Shown here: piece by piece, positions 18,934 through 26,967 of the stretch
How positions within the stretch are numbered: the first letter of the stretch is position 1
Layout of the letters: each line of letters starts with the position of its first letter
Assembly (NCBI RefSeq): GCF_900110605.1
Contig: NZ_FOFI01000001.1
Location: 558,001-622,000, forward strand
DNA: 64,000 nt
Direction of reading: 5' to 3'
DNA from: Epilithonimonas lactis
GTDB lineage: Bacteria > Bacteroidota > Bacteroidia > Flavobacteriales > Weeksellaceae
Program-made: the position numbers and the translations under genes
Notes under the pieces: model-generated
Databases searched by the model: none
What the model saw: only the letters and a program-made list of their open reading frames with translations
Told to the model about the DNA's origin: nothing

Positions 18934-19626
18934 TTATTGAATAGGTGGCGGTACAACTTCTGGGAGACCACTTGGCGTATCATAGATGATGTAGTCATTG
19001 TACTTCGCTTCGTCGACCTCGTAGAAGATATCTTGTCCGATGCCCGCATATTTGGTCAGCAGTCGGTAGAGGGTATTGAGGGTTTCCACGCGGTCTTCCG
19101 TGGCAACATCCCGGTCCGAGATGCCTTTGGCTTGCGCATCCAAGGCGAGGTCCAGGGTTTCGCGCTGCGAAGTGAGCGTATCGATTTTGGCCGTCGTAAG
19201 ACCTTCCGGTTCCAATTCCCGCAGGTACTTGTCTGCTGCGGCTATCATTATTCTGGCGTTGCGGACGAGCTCTGCATCTGGCTGTCGGCTGACATCCGAG
19301 GCACCAAACTCCTTGTGCTTGGCACTGGTGAATCCAAAGACATTCTCTGCCATGTTCAGGATGGTGCGCATCGTTTTTTCCAATGCGCGGCGGGCATTAT
19401 CTTTCTGCGCGGTAAGGTCTATTTTAATGGCTTCCAGTTGTTCATCGGATGGGAACTCATCCACGGCATTGCGGGCATTGGTCAGTTCTGTTTTCTTGGC
19501 AGGCGAGTAGCCCCGGTCTGTGAATTCTACAATATCGCGGTCCAAGAGGTTGATAAATTCATCTGCTTTTTGTTTCAGGACGGCGTCGGTGAGATGGAAC
19601 TCCCGAATTACAGGTTCTTTTTTCAT
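18934..19626 (-). CDS. GC-rich hypothetical helical protein
   Basis: The 230-residue protein is acidic, nearly all alpha-helical, cytosolic (no signal or membrane segment) and ends with a Pro-rich tail VVPPPIQ. I do not recognise a characterised family, although similar hypothetical proteins seem common and sometimes multi-copy in Chryseobacterium. Codon use stands out: the gene is visibly richer in G and C at third positions than its neighbours, and the opposite strand is open over the same span. I prefer the minus strand because its protein has ordinary composition and heptad-like helices, and a terminator sits just downstream. The compositional contrast suggests later acquisition or unusual selection. 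Confidence 0.7.
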   Translation of the reverse strand: MKKEPVIREFHLTDAVLKQKADEFINLLDRDIVEFTDRGYSPAKKTELTNARNAVDEFPSDEQLEAIKIDLTAQKDNARRALEKTMRTILNMAENVFGFTSAKHKEFGASDVSRQPDAELVRNARIMIAAADKYLRELEPEGLTTAKIDTLTSQRETLDLALDAQAKGISDRDVATEDRVETLNTLYRLLTKYAGIGQDIFYEVDEAKYNDYIIYDTPSGLPEVVPPPIQ

Positions 19627-19740
19627 TATATGATCATTTGATGTTTGTGATTCTAAAATAAAAAAATATTCTTATATCAGGATAATCAGTAGAAATTTAT
19701 TTTGAAAAAACACGTAACTCATTCATTAATAGTGAATTTG

Positions 19741-19929
19741 CCTCATCGTAATGAATCAACGCCTCATCGTAATGCTTCAACGGCTCGTCGTAATAAATCA
19801 ATGGCTCATCGTAATGATTCACGGATACTTCGTAATCCTTCAAAAGCTCATTGTAATGAATCAAAGACCCGACGAAGTAAATCGATGGTTTGTTGTACTG
19901 GATCAGCAATGCGACGTAATGTGTATTTG
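19741..19929. repeat. 21-bp minisatellite, nine degenerate units
   Basis: Nine consecutive 21-base units, consensus about GCTCATCGTAATGAATCAAC plus one base, run without gaps. The first four are well conserved and the last three diverge. Because 21 is a multiple of three, both strands stay open: minus reads a heptapeptide resembling LIHYDEP, plus reads HRNES-like words. A terminator for the next minus-strand gene lies inside the start of the minus frame, so translation from that transcript is unlikely and I do not call a CDS. Confidence 0.85.
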
Positions 19930-19949
19930 ATACTTTTGATGATTTCAAT

Positions 19950-19982
19950 AAAAAAACAGACATTGTTGGTGTCTGTTTTTGA
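19950..19982 (-). terminator. Terminator of the small lipoprotein gene
   Basis: AAAAACAGAC and GTCTGTTTTT arms surround a 9-base loop. On the minus strand a T7 run follows, beginning about 40 bases after the lipoprotein stop. Confidence 0.8.
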
Positions 19983-20020
19983 TTATCGTTTGTGGATGCG
20001 TTTGGCATCAATGAAAAATA

Positions 20021-20392
20021 TTACTGTTTGGTAAGCGTCCAATCGCCTGTTAGATCGCCATTTTTCCAAGTTCCTTTTTTGGTGTTGAGGCTTCCGTACA
20101 TGGTGAAAATAGGTGTTTCGGAAATGACCGGTGTCAAAGCACCGTCATCTAATACAAATCCGAGAACCATATCGTTGTTTGGACCATAATTGCCCGTGAT
20201 GCTGCCACTTTTTGCAACCGAAATAATTAGTGTTCCATTGCCTTGTCCAGTGTAATTTCCGACCCATTTTCCCATGTAGGGAGAAGTATAGTTTTCTTGG
20301 GCTTGCTGCTCGTAGTAGTTGTCTATGATCCTATCGCAAGAGGTCAAAAATAATAGCGTGATAAAAAAGGGTAGGAGGGTTTTAAGTTTCAT
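20021..20392 (-). CDS. Small hypothetical lipoprotein
   Basis: A 123-residue exported lipoprotein with lipobox Cys19 (LFLTSC). The mature part begins with a charged DRIIDNYYEQQ stretch, then about 80 residues with alternating strands and conserved-looking Gly-Trp positions (GKWVGNYTGQGNG, GTWKNGDLTGDW). That suggests a small beta-barrel or lipocalin-like fold. No catalytic motif is seen and I do not recognise the family. It has its own terminator; upstream lies the nuclease-like gene on the same strand, 105 bases away. Confidence 0.75.
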   Translation of the reverse strand: MKLKTLLPFFITLLFLTSCDRIIDNYYEQQAQENYTSPYMGKWVGNYTGQGNGTLIISVAKSGSITGNYGPNNDMVLGFVLDDGALTPVISETPIFTMYGSLNTKKGTWKNGDLTGDWTLTKQ

Positions 20393-20497
20393 GAGTGGTT
20401 TTTAGTTTGGGTAAATTTAATAAAAAACAGACGGGTGGGTGCCTATTTTTTTATATTTGTTGTAAGCGGGATGCTCGCAGCACTGTTGGATATTTTA

Positions 20498-21331
20498 TTA
20501 GCTATCGTATTTACTCACAATATATTCTTTAAATTTTTCAGCAAAATTATTAATATGATTTTCTAAGAAACTTTCTAAATTTTCTTTAGTAATAAAGTCT
20601 ATTAAATATTTATTATTTTGTTTTTTCGATTCAATTTCTCGTGTAAATGAAATATTTCCTATTTCATTTACCTTATTTATATCGATATGAGAGTCTATGG
20701 AAAAAATTTTTGAATTTAGTACAACTATGGGAAAGTAAATAATATAGTTTTTCCAGGTTTCACTTCTGATTGCTTTATCTTTACTTTTATAGTATTCCAA
20801 ACATTTACTCAATGGTAATAAAATAGAATCATAAATACCATCGTGAAAAGCATTCCACTCTTTGTTTTTTTGAACGAGCTTACAAAATTGCACAGCTTTA
20901 CTATCATCTAAGTTGTAAGGGAAAATTTCTTTGAGATTATAGTAGATGAATCCATCCCTTCTATAAAATGAGTTCTGTCCATCATCTGTAGGAATCATAT
21001 ATTCATCCTTTGGGTAAAGAAAATTTGGAGGAGAATAACTATTATCAATTTTACCTTTATTTCGAGTTATAAAAACAAAAGGATTTTTATTGTTTTTGCA
21101 TTCACACAATATTCTAATTCCAATTGAAATTTTGTTTTCTTCATCAAAATAGAATCTTTTATAGCCAGTTACATCTATTTCTCTAGATTTTTCTTCCTCA
21201 ATGTCCTTAAAAGCAGAATTTGTTTGAATGTTAAATCCAAATTTCTCAATTATGGATCCAATTTCTTGTTCGAAAAGATATCCAGATTCATTGATGGCAT
21301 TAAGTATATCTGCTGGCGAAGGTATGTTCAT
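20498..21331 (-). CDS. Solitary PD-(D/E)XK nuclease-like protein
   Basis: The 277-residue protein has the hallmark spacing of the PD-(D/E)XK nuclease core: an early helix with FEQEIGSIIEKFGF (about 20-33), then REIDVTGYKR with Asp53, then LCECKNN with Glu77 and Lys79. The remaining 200 residues are alpha/beta with several aromatic-rich stretches and an AT-rich coding sequence. Restriction-endonuclease-like folds occur in defence systems, Holliday junction enzymes and tRNA or RNA nucleases, so the exact role cannot be given. No methylase, helicase or partner gene lies next to it. I infer an orphan nuclease, perhaps a remnant of a defence locus. Confidence 0.65.
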   Translation of the reverse strand: MNIPSPADILNAINESGYLFEQEIGSIIEKFGFNIQTNSAFKDIEEEKSREIDVTGYKRFYFDEENKISIGIRILCECKNNKNPFVFITRNKGKIDNSYSPPNFLYPKDEYMIPTDDGQNSFYRRDGFIYYNLKEIFPYNLDDSKAVQFCKLVQKNKEWNAFHDGIYDSILLPLSKCLEYYKSKDKAIRSETWKNYIIYFPIVVLNSKIFSIDSHIDINKVNEIGNISFTREIESKKQNNKYLIDFITKENLESFLENHINNFAEKFKEYIVSKYDS

Positions 21332-21456
21332 AATTGGTCTTTATAAGTTAAAGGTTAATAGTTGTAATTTAGTCATTTTCTTTTAAATCAATTTTCCAAG
21401 CTTTTAACAACCGAAATTCTAAATTCCAAAATCAAAAAAATACTATCTTCGCAGAC

Positions 21457-22674
21457 ATGAAAACAAATCAAAAATCTGCTGCCATTGGTTTCATCTTTAT
21501 CACGCTGCTGATAGATATTACGGGTTGGGGAATCATCATTCCCGTAGTGCCGAAACTGATTGAAGAACTGATCCACGCAGACATCAGCGAGGCAGCGAAA
21601 TATGGTGGTTGGCTGAGTTTTGCTTATGCCTTTATCCAGTTTGTTTTCTCGCCATTCGTAGGAAATCTGAGTGACAAATATGGGCGCCGACCTGTGATCT
21701 TGCTTTCGCTTTTTGGCTTCTCCATCGATTATATTTTCCTGGCTTTGGCTCCGAGTATCTGGTGGCTTTTTGTAGGGCGGATCATTGCAGGGATCACTGG
21801 CGCAAGTATCACGACGGCAAGTGCTTACATCGCAGATATCTCAAATGACGAAGACCGTGCGAAGAACTTCGGGATGATCGGGGCGGCGTTTGGTCTTGGG
21901 TTTATCATCGGGCCCGTGTTGGGTGGCGTTTTGGGACATTATGGCGCGCGTGTTCCGTTCTATGCGGCGGCGGTCTTGTGTATGATCAATTTTATCTATG
22001 GCTACTTCGTGTTGCCAGAAAGTCTCAGCAAAGAAAACCGACGGGAGTTCAGTTGGAAACGCGCCAACCCGATCGGGTCTTTCAAATTCCTGAAAAAACA
22101 TCCCGAGATCTCAGCCCTTACAACGGCTTTGATCCTGATCTATATTGGCGGACATGCGGTGCAAAGCAACTGGAGTTTCTACACGATGTACCGATTTAAT
22201 TGGGATGAGCGCATGGTGGGGATCTCGCTTGGGGTCGTTGGTCTGTTGGTAGGTTTGGTGCAAGGTTTGTTGATCCGGTGGATCAATCCGAAGATCGGTG
22301 ATCAGAAAAGTATCTTTTACGGCTTGATGCTCTATGCGATTGGAATGCTGTTGTATGCCTTTGCGACGGAAGGTTGGATGATGTTGGTCTTCACAATCCC
22401 TTACTGTTTGGGTGGGATCTGTGGCCCGGCGTTGCAATCGATCATTACCAAGAATATTCCGTCCAACGAACAAGGCGAACTGCAAGGGGCATTGACCAGT
22501 TTGATGAGTGCCACTTCCATCATCGGTCCGCCGCTGATGACGAATCTATTCTATTATTTCACGCATAAGTATGCACCGTTTTTGTTTCCGGGTGCGCCAT
22601 TCTTTTTGGCATTCTTGCTGTTTGCGGTGAGTATTTATTTTGTTTTGATCAGTTTTAAGGGGAAGAAATCTTAA
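21457..22674 (+). CDS. MFS drug-efflux transporter, TetA-like
   Basis: A 405-residue inner-membrane pump with about 12 membrane helices. Motif A between helices 2 and 3 is [11 protein letters not shown], and motif C of the drug/H+ antiporter group is visible as [16 protein letters not shown]. Helix 1 carries [16 protein letters not shown], typical of the Tet/TCR branch. Substrates could be tetracyclines or unrelated compounds; sequence alone does not tell. No TetR-type regulator is adjacent. It stands alone between two minus-strand genes and has no obvious terminator before the convergent ClC gene. Confidence 0.88.
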   Translation: MKTNQKSAAIGFIFITLLIDITGWGIIIPVVPKLIEELIHADISEAAKYGGWLSFAYAFIQFVFSPFVGNLSDKYGRRPVILLSLFGFSIDYIFLALAPSIWWLFVGRIIAGITGASITTASAYIADISNDEDRAKNFGMIGAAFGLGFIIGPVLGGVLGHYGARVPFYAAAVLCMINFIYGYFVLPESLSKENRREFSWKRANPIGSFKFLKKHPEISALTTALILIYIGGHAVQSNWSFYTMYRFNWDERMVGISLGVVGLLVGLVQGLLIRWINPKIGDQKSIFYGLMLYAIGMLLYAFATEGWMMLVFTIPYCLGGICGPALQSIITKNIPSNEQGELQGALTSLMSATSIIGPPLMTNLFYYFTHKYAPFLFPGAPFFLAFLLFAVSIYFVLISFKGKKS

Positions 22675-22769
22675 AGATGAATCTCTTGCATATCGAATTG
22701 TTTTTGCGGATTTTTAAAGAAATCTGCTTTATTTGCTGGATCTGTGAGATTTGATTTTTAAAATAGATT

Positions 22770-24020
22770 TTAAGCTTTCGGAGCGTAAGTGTAAACGTTG
22801 TAAGGCAAAATTCTCTGAGCTGTTTTCTGAGCGAGGATACATCCCAATAAGATAGGAAAGAATAAAGCATATCCGTTTGGTACCAAACTGCAGGTCAAGA
22901 TCAGCGCGGTGAAAGGCGCGTAGATTGCGGCAGATAATGTGGCGGCGATGCCTATCAAAACAAAATTGATCAAAATCAAAGACGTTCCGAAAAAAGTGTT
23001 GCACGCAATGGCAAACGCCAATCCCAAGTAGGCACCTACAACAATACTTGGTGCAAAAACACCACCGTCGCCACCAGCGCCTAAGGTGAGAGACGAGGCC
23101 AATGGCTTCAGCAAGATCAAAGCAAAAAGGAACATCAGTGAATAACTTTGTGGATGATCGATCAATTCATTCAAAGAATGATAACTGTCGCCGTACAGGA
23201 ATGGGAAAATACAGATCAAAGTTCCAACGGCCAAGGCACCGAGATTGACTCTGATAAAATTGTTGTTGATCCCAGAAAAGAATTCCTTCATCTTGATGAC
23301 CAAGAACGTGAAATAGACCGACAAAGTTCCGCTGAGTAAACTTAGAACGACCATAAATGGAATCGCTACCCAATGCCACTCTGTAACTGGTAAACTGATC
23401 AAAGAAGTGGAAGGGAAAAAGTATAGGAACAGCCACGACAACAAGGCCGAAGCAGAACAACTGATGAACAAGGTCTTACTGAATTTCCTAGCGATCACTT
23501 CCAAAGCAAACAGAAAACCGACCAATGGATTTCCGAAAAGCACACCAACACCAGCCACGACACCAGCACAGATCAGTTCCAACTTATAGACATTCGCGGC
23601 AAACTCTTTCTCATAAACCGAATTCCCCACAGTCGCCGTCGCTACAACTGTTGAAACCTCGATGCCTGTTGACCCACCGAAAATGACGGTCAAAAATCCA
23701 TTGAAGTAGTGCGATGGAATTTTGAAGAAAGGCAGATGGTCTTTCCGCTGATCCACCGTTTTGTAGATCTCTGTAATGCCTTTGTTCTTTCTGTTTTTGA
23801 AAAGGTATTTTCTTAAAAAATAAATGGCGGTGATCCCGATGGTAGGAAGAATGATGAAAAGATAGGAATTGTTTTTCTCCGCAAATTCGAAGAGATGTTC
23901 CTGGCAAAATTCTGTGATCTTTTTAAGAGAAAGCGCTAGAAAAGAAGCAATGATTGCGATGAATAATGATGATGTGATCAATTTGAAATAATTGTGCGCC
24001 TGTACTTTTTGTCTTTTCAT
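22770..24020 (-). CDS. ClC-family chloride channel/antiporter, divergent filter
   Basis: The 416-residue integral membrane protein has the ClC fold. GGDGGVFAPSIVVGAYLG corresponds to the conserved GxFxP selectivity motif, and GIEVS keeps the gating glutamate of the usual GREGP. The GSGIP motif, whose Ser coordinates the central anion, reads NKGIT here, with Lys in place of Ser. No CBS domains follow. It could be an H+/Cl- exchanger or work on another anion. Convergent with the MFS gene, divergent from tatA. Confidence 0.85.
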   Translation of the reverse strand: MKRQKVQAHNYFKLITSSLFIAIIASFLALSLKKITEFCQEHLFEFAEKNNSYLFIILPTIGITAIYFLRKYLFKNRKNKGITEIYKTVDQRKDHLPFFKIPSHYFNGFLTVIFGGSTGIEVSTVVATATVGNSVYEKEFAANVYKLELICAGVVAGVGVLFGNPLVGFLFALEVIARKFSKTLFISCSASALLSWLFLYFFPSTSLISLPVTEWHWVAIPFMVVLSLLSGTLSVYFTFLVIKMKEFFSGINNNFIRVNLGALAVGTLICIFPFLYGDSYHSLNELIDHPQSYSLMFLFALILLKPLASSLTLGAGGDGGVFAPSIVVGAYLGLAFAIACNTFFGTSLILINFVLIGIAATLSAAIYAPFTALILTCSLVPNGYALFFPILLGCILAQKTAQRILPYNVYTYAPKA

Positions 24021-24169
24021 TTCCCTAAACTCTTACTGGTCACAAATTTACGATAAAATGTCCAAAATCTCCTGAGAGAGAAGATGACAAATCTCTTTTT
24101 ATCAATTTTATAATAAATTTAATAATGATCTGTATATCTCTTTTCTAAATCTTTGCTTAATTTTGTCAC

Positions 24170-24496
24170 ATGGAATTGAGTATTGGTGAAATGCTGATGA
24201 TCGCTTTGGCGATCGTTGTTTTATTTGGTCCCGACAAATTACCCGAAATCGCAAGAGGTCTGGGCGAAGGTGTGCGTAAGATGCGAGGTGCCGTAGACGA
24301 TATCAAAACCGAGATCATGAAGGAAGCAGACAATCCTGTTTCCGAGATCAAAAAAGAGATCGACAAAGTGAAGCAGTCCGCACAGGATTACAATCCTTTG
24401 GCCGATAGAAAGACCGAAACCTTCATCAACGAAGAAACACCTAAAAAGATCGACCTTTCCGAAGACGATTCCCACGAAGGACCTGTAAGCCGATAA
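24170..24496 (+). CDS. tatA: Sec-independent translocase subunit TatA/TatE
   Basis: A 108-residue TatA-type protein: N-terminal membrane helix MLMIALAIVVLFGPDKLPEI with the Phe-Gly hinge, amphipathic helix ARGLGEGVRKMRGAVDD, then a charged, disordered tail. It forms the pore of the twin-arginine pathway that exports folded proteins. TatC is not nearby. The stop is 5 bases ahead of the PAP2 gene, so the two form an operon. Confidence 0.9.
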   Translation: MELSIGEMLMIALAIVVLFGPDKLPEIARGLGEGVRKMRGAVDDIKTEIMKEADNPVSEIKKEIDKVKQSAQDYNPLADRKTETFINEETPKKIDLSEDDSHEGPVSR

Positions 24497-24501
24497 TTTT
24501 T

Positions 24502-25062
24502 ATGAACGGATTGATTGAAAAAGACCAAGAACTTCTTCTTTTCCTCAATGGATTGGGCAATTCTGCCTTTGATCCATTTTGGTTGACCGTTACCGGAAAA
24601 TGGTTCTGGATCCCGTTTTACGCCATTTTACTTTATTTGCTTTACAAGAGTTTTCCGCTTAAGAAATTACTTTTCATTTTAATTTTTATCACCATCGGAA
24701 TTACAATTTCTGACCAGTTGGCTGGGATTTTTAAGCACGGGATTGCGAGATACAGACCTTGCCACACAGATTCTTTGATTTCGCAGATGCGTCTGGTGAT
24801 TTGTGGCGGCAATTACGGATTCTATTCTTCACACGCTTCCAATTCATTTTTCCTATTCAGTTTTCTCACGATCCTGATTGGAAAGAAGTACAAATATCTG
24901 CCTTACATTTTATTCGTTTGGGCGAGTATCGTTTCTTACAGCCGAATCTATCTCGGCGTTCATTTTCCTTTTGACATTGCGTTTGGTGCTGCCGTTGGAT
25001 TTTTGCTTGGCGGTGTTTTGGCGAATCTTGCCAGGAAAGTGGTGAACAGAAACATGGCTTAG
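24502..25062 (+). CDS. PAP2-family membrane phosphatase
   Basis: A 186-residue membrane protein with about six helices and all three PAP2 signature motifs: KHGIARYRP (76-84), YSSHAS (variant of PSGH, keeping the catalytic His) and SRIYLGVHFPFD. Bacterial members dephosphorylate undecaprenyl pyrophosphate, phosphatidylglycerol phosphate or lipid A on the outer face of the inner membrane. Undecaprenyl pyrophosphate recycling is the most common role, but the target is not proven. It follows tatA closely. Confidence 0.88.
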   Translation: MNGLIEKDQELLLFLNGLGNSAFDPFWLTVTGKWFWIPFYAILLYLLYKSFPLKKLLFILIFITIGITISDQLAGIFKHGIARYRPCHTDSLISQMRLVICGGNYGFYSSHASNSFFLFSFLTILIGKKYKYLPYILFVWASIVSYSRIYLGVHFPFDIAFGAAVGFLLGGVLANLARKVVNRNMA

Positions 25063-25072
25063 CTATTCTTTT

Positions 25073-25177
25073 GGAGCTATTTCCCGCTATCCACTATATC
25101 TTTTTTGTCCTCGACGTTTCGTAAACAATAGAACATTTGCACTAAGACAAAAAAGGATGCCGTTCCTATCGGGGCTA
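25073..25177 (+). repeat. Structured interspersed element, copy C
   Basis: It starts GGAGCTATTTCCCGC, has CTATCCACTATATC before the T6 run, and ends AAAAAAGGATGCC ... TATCGGGGCTA. Central arms TTTTTTGTC and GACAAAAAA differ from other copies yet still pair. It begins 11 bases after the PAP2 stop, between convergent genes. Confidence 0.85.
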
Positions 25178-25234
25178 TTGGCAATTCGGTATTCAAATTA
25201 AGATCCAGGATTTAAGAATCAAGAATTAATTTTG

Positions 25235-25296
25235 CAACTATCAACTATCAACTATCAACTATCAACTATCAACTATCAACTATCAACTATCAACTA
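25235..25296. repeat. CAACTAT tandem repeat, about nine units
   Basis: The 7-base unit CAACTAT is repeated without error for 62 bases. Its last bases form the TAG stop codon of rlmH on the minus strand. Such a run can change length by slippage without altering the protein. Confidence 0.95.
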
Positions 25297-25767
25297 ATCG
25301 TTATGATAAGGTTTTCCTTGCAAGATCGTAGCTGCTCGGTAGATCTGTTCCACGAAAAATAAGCGGATCATTTGATGCGTGAAGGTCATTTTTGATAAGG
25401 AGATTTTTTCATTCGAACGCTGATAGATCTCTTCCGAAAAACCATACGCGCCACCAACCAGGAAATTGATCTTCTTCACAGAACTTCCCATCCAAAAATC
25501 TATTTTTTCCGAGAATTCACGACTTGTGAACTGTTTTCCCTTCTCATCCAGAAGAATCACAAGTTCATTGGATTCTATTTGATTCAGGAACAATTTGGCC
25601 TCTTCTTTCTTCAGTTGGTCAGGAGTCAGGTTTTTAGCATTCTTGATATCAGGTATTTCGATGAGGTCAAAATTCCAATGTTTCGGGATTCTGGGAAGAT
25701 AATATTTGATGAGAGAGATGATTTCTTTGTCATCCGTCTTCCCGATGCAGATCAAATTAATACGCAT
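25294..25767 (-). CDS. rlmH: 23S rRNA pseudouridine1915 N3-methyltransferase RlmH
   Basis: This 157-residue SPOUT-class enzyme methylates pseudouridine 1915 in helix 69 of 23S rRNA. Seen directly: MRINLICIGKTDD start, LLDEKGKQFTS, and the knotted C-terminal half with FLVGGAYGF (SAM-binding loop) and SLSKMTFTHQMIRLFFVEQIYRA, all strongly conserved in RlmH (E. coli protein 155 residues). It is divergent from the BrkB-like gene with only 30 bases between the starts, so the promoters must overlap. The stop codon falls in a tandem repeat. Confidence 0.96.
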   Translation of the reverse strand: MRINLICIGKTDDKEIISLIKYYLPRIPKHWNFDLIEIPDIKNAKNLTPDQLKKEEAKLFLNQIESNELVILLDEKGKQFTSREFSEKIDFWMGSSVKKINFLVGGAYGFSEEIYQRSNEKISLSKMTFTHQMIRLFFVEQIYRAATILQGKPYHND

Positions 25768-25771
25768 TCAC

Positions 25772-25779
25772 TATATTTG
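25772..25779 (+). promoter_or_regulatory. -7 element TATATTTG upstream of the BrkB-like gene
   Basis: An exact TANNTTTG match lies 18 bases ahead of the ATG, within the 30-base gap to the divergent rlmH. Confidence 0.5.
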
Positions 25780-25797
25780 TGCGGCAAAGATAACTGA

Positions 25798-26736
25798 ATG
25801 GCAAAAAAAATACAGCGTTTTTTCCTGAATATCAAAAACTTTTTCGAAGGGATCCATATTCCGGTTTTGGGAATCTCTCTGTGGAAGATGTTTTCGATAT
25901 ACTCGGATGCGATCTTCAAAAATCCTTTGGGCAGACAGGCCGCGAGTATTTCGTGGAACTTTTTCCTAAGTCTTTTTCCGATGATCCTGTTCTTTCTGTC
26001 GGTGCTACCATTTATGCCACATTACGACAAACTTCAGTTCTACATCTTCGAAGTTTTGATGCCGAGGGTTTTTCCGTCCCACATGCAAAGCGACGTTACA
26101 TCCTACATCCAAGAAAGCATCATTCCGAATATGAAATCAATCAGCAACTTGACGATCTTATTATCTTTCGTTTTTGCGACAAATGGTTGTTTTACCTTGA
26201 TCAATGGATTTAATCGAAATACGGAACTCTCGAGAACCTTTGTCAAAGAATACCTTTTGGCGATGCTCGTGACAATCTGTTTCCTGACCTTGGTTTGTCT
26301 TTCGATTTTCGGAATTTACTACAGTGAGGTTGTTTTGAAGCTCTACACACCAACATACGACGTCACGTGGTTTACCAAAAATTTAACGAAAATCATCAGT
26401 TTTGTATCGTTTCCGATATTCTATTTTGTTTTGTTGACTTTGTTCTATTGGGTCGGCTGTCTGAAGATCACACGGATTCGTGAGGCTTTTCCAGGCGCGA
26501 TCTTAACGACTGTCCTCTTTGTTCTTTTAACCTATTTCTTTGCCATCTATGTAGCGAATATTGCGAGATATAACGTCCTTTATGGTTCCATCGGATCCAT
26601 TATTTTGGTCATGGTCTGGGTAAACGTGAATGTGTTTTTGGTTTTGATGGGAAATGAACTCAATCTCGCTATCAAAAAAGTGAAGCTGGAAAAGATCGTT
26701 CGCGATGAGATGAGGACCATTAACGAAATAAATTAA
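25798..26736 (+). CDS. YihY/BrkB-family membrane protein
   Basis: A 312-residue inner-membrane protein of the YihY/BrkB (UPF0761) family with about six helices. Typical segments are AASISWNFFLSLFPMILFFLS, an aromatic loop, and the conserved C-terminal GSIGSIILVMVWVNVNVFLVLMGNELN. Members were once called ribonuclease BN by mistake; the real function is unclear, with envelope integrity and transport proposed. It is probably the sole gene of its transcript or shares it with the next small gene. Confidence 0.85.
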   Translation: MAKKIQRFFLNIKNFFEGIHIPVLGISLWKMFSIYSDAIFKNPLGRQAASISWNFFLSLFPMILFFLSVLPFMPHYDKLQFYIFEVLMPRVFPSHMQSDVTSYIQESIIPNMKSISNLTILLSFVFATNGCFTLINGFNRNTELSRTFVKEYLLAMLVTICFLTLVCLSIFGIYYSEVVLKLYTPTYDVTWFTKNLTKIISFVSFPIFYFVLLTLFYWVGCLKITRIREAFPGAILTTVLFVLLTYFFAIYVANIARYNVLYGSIGSIILVMVWVNVNVFLVLMGNELNLAIKKVKLEKIVRDEMRTINEIN

Positions 26737-26816
26737 ATCATTATTAAATGAAATAATTAGCCAAAATCATTATATTTACAATAGTTAAAAAGCAACCAAC
26801 ATTAAAATATAATAAA

Positions 26817-26927
26817 ATGGCAAAAGGTCAAGACGTAAAAAAGGCTGTGAAAAAAGAGCCTTTGAAAACAGCAAAAGAAAAAAAAGAAGCCAAAAGAGAA
26901 AAGAAAAATGCTTCTAAAAGAGATTAA
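26817..26927 (+). CDS. Small Lys-rich protein, 36 aa
   Basis: An ATG with good spacing from the promoter-like TATATTTAC (26771 region) opens a 36-residue frame: MAKGQDVKKAVKKEPLKT..., about 40% Lys plus Arg, with Glu/Ala and no hydrophobic core. The composition fits a disordered nucleic-acid-binding or ribosome-associated peptide. I recall similar short proteins in Bacteroidetes but know no function. A strong terminator follows at once, supporting a real transcribed gene. Confidence 0.7.
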   Translation: MAKGQDVKKAVKKEPLKTAKEKKEAKREKKNASKRD

Positions 26928-26934
26928 TAATGAC

Positions 26935-26967
26935 AAACCTTTCAACTAAACACTGAAAGGTTTTTTA
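26935..26967. terminator. Terminator of the 36-aa gene, overlapping the nhaA 3' end
   Basis: AAACCTTTCA (26935-26944) pairs with TGAAAGGTTT (26954-26963), followed by T residues. The hairpin overlaps the last codons and stop of the convergent nhaA gene. Confidence 0.82.

Noticed and set aside
18937-19641. 234-codon plus-strand frame opposite the GC-rich gene
   Set aside because: Composition is odd (many Phe, Arg and Cys), and the terminator and helical protein support the minus strand.
19697-20011. Minus-strand frame with HYDE-like heptads
   Set aside because: The only start region overlaps a clear terminator; kept as a repeat and a finding, not a CDS.
19702-20034. Plus-strand frame through the 21-bp satellite
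   Set aside because: Its openness follows from the 21-base period and its peptide looks random (Arg/Ser/Asn-rich with Cys).
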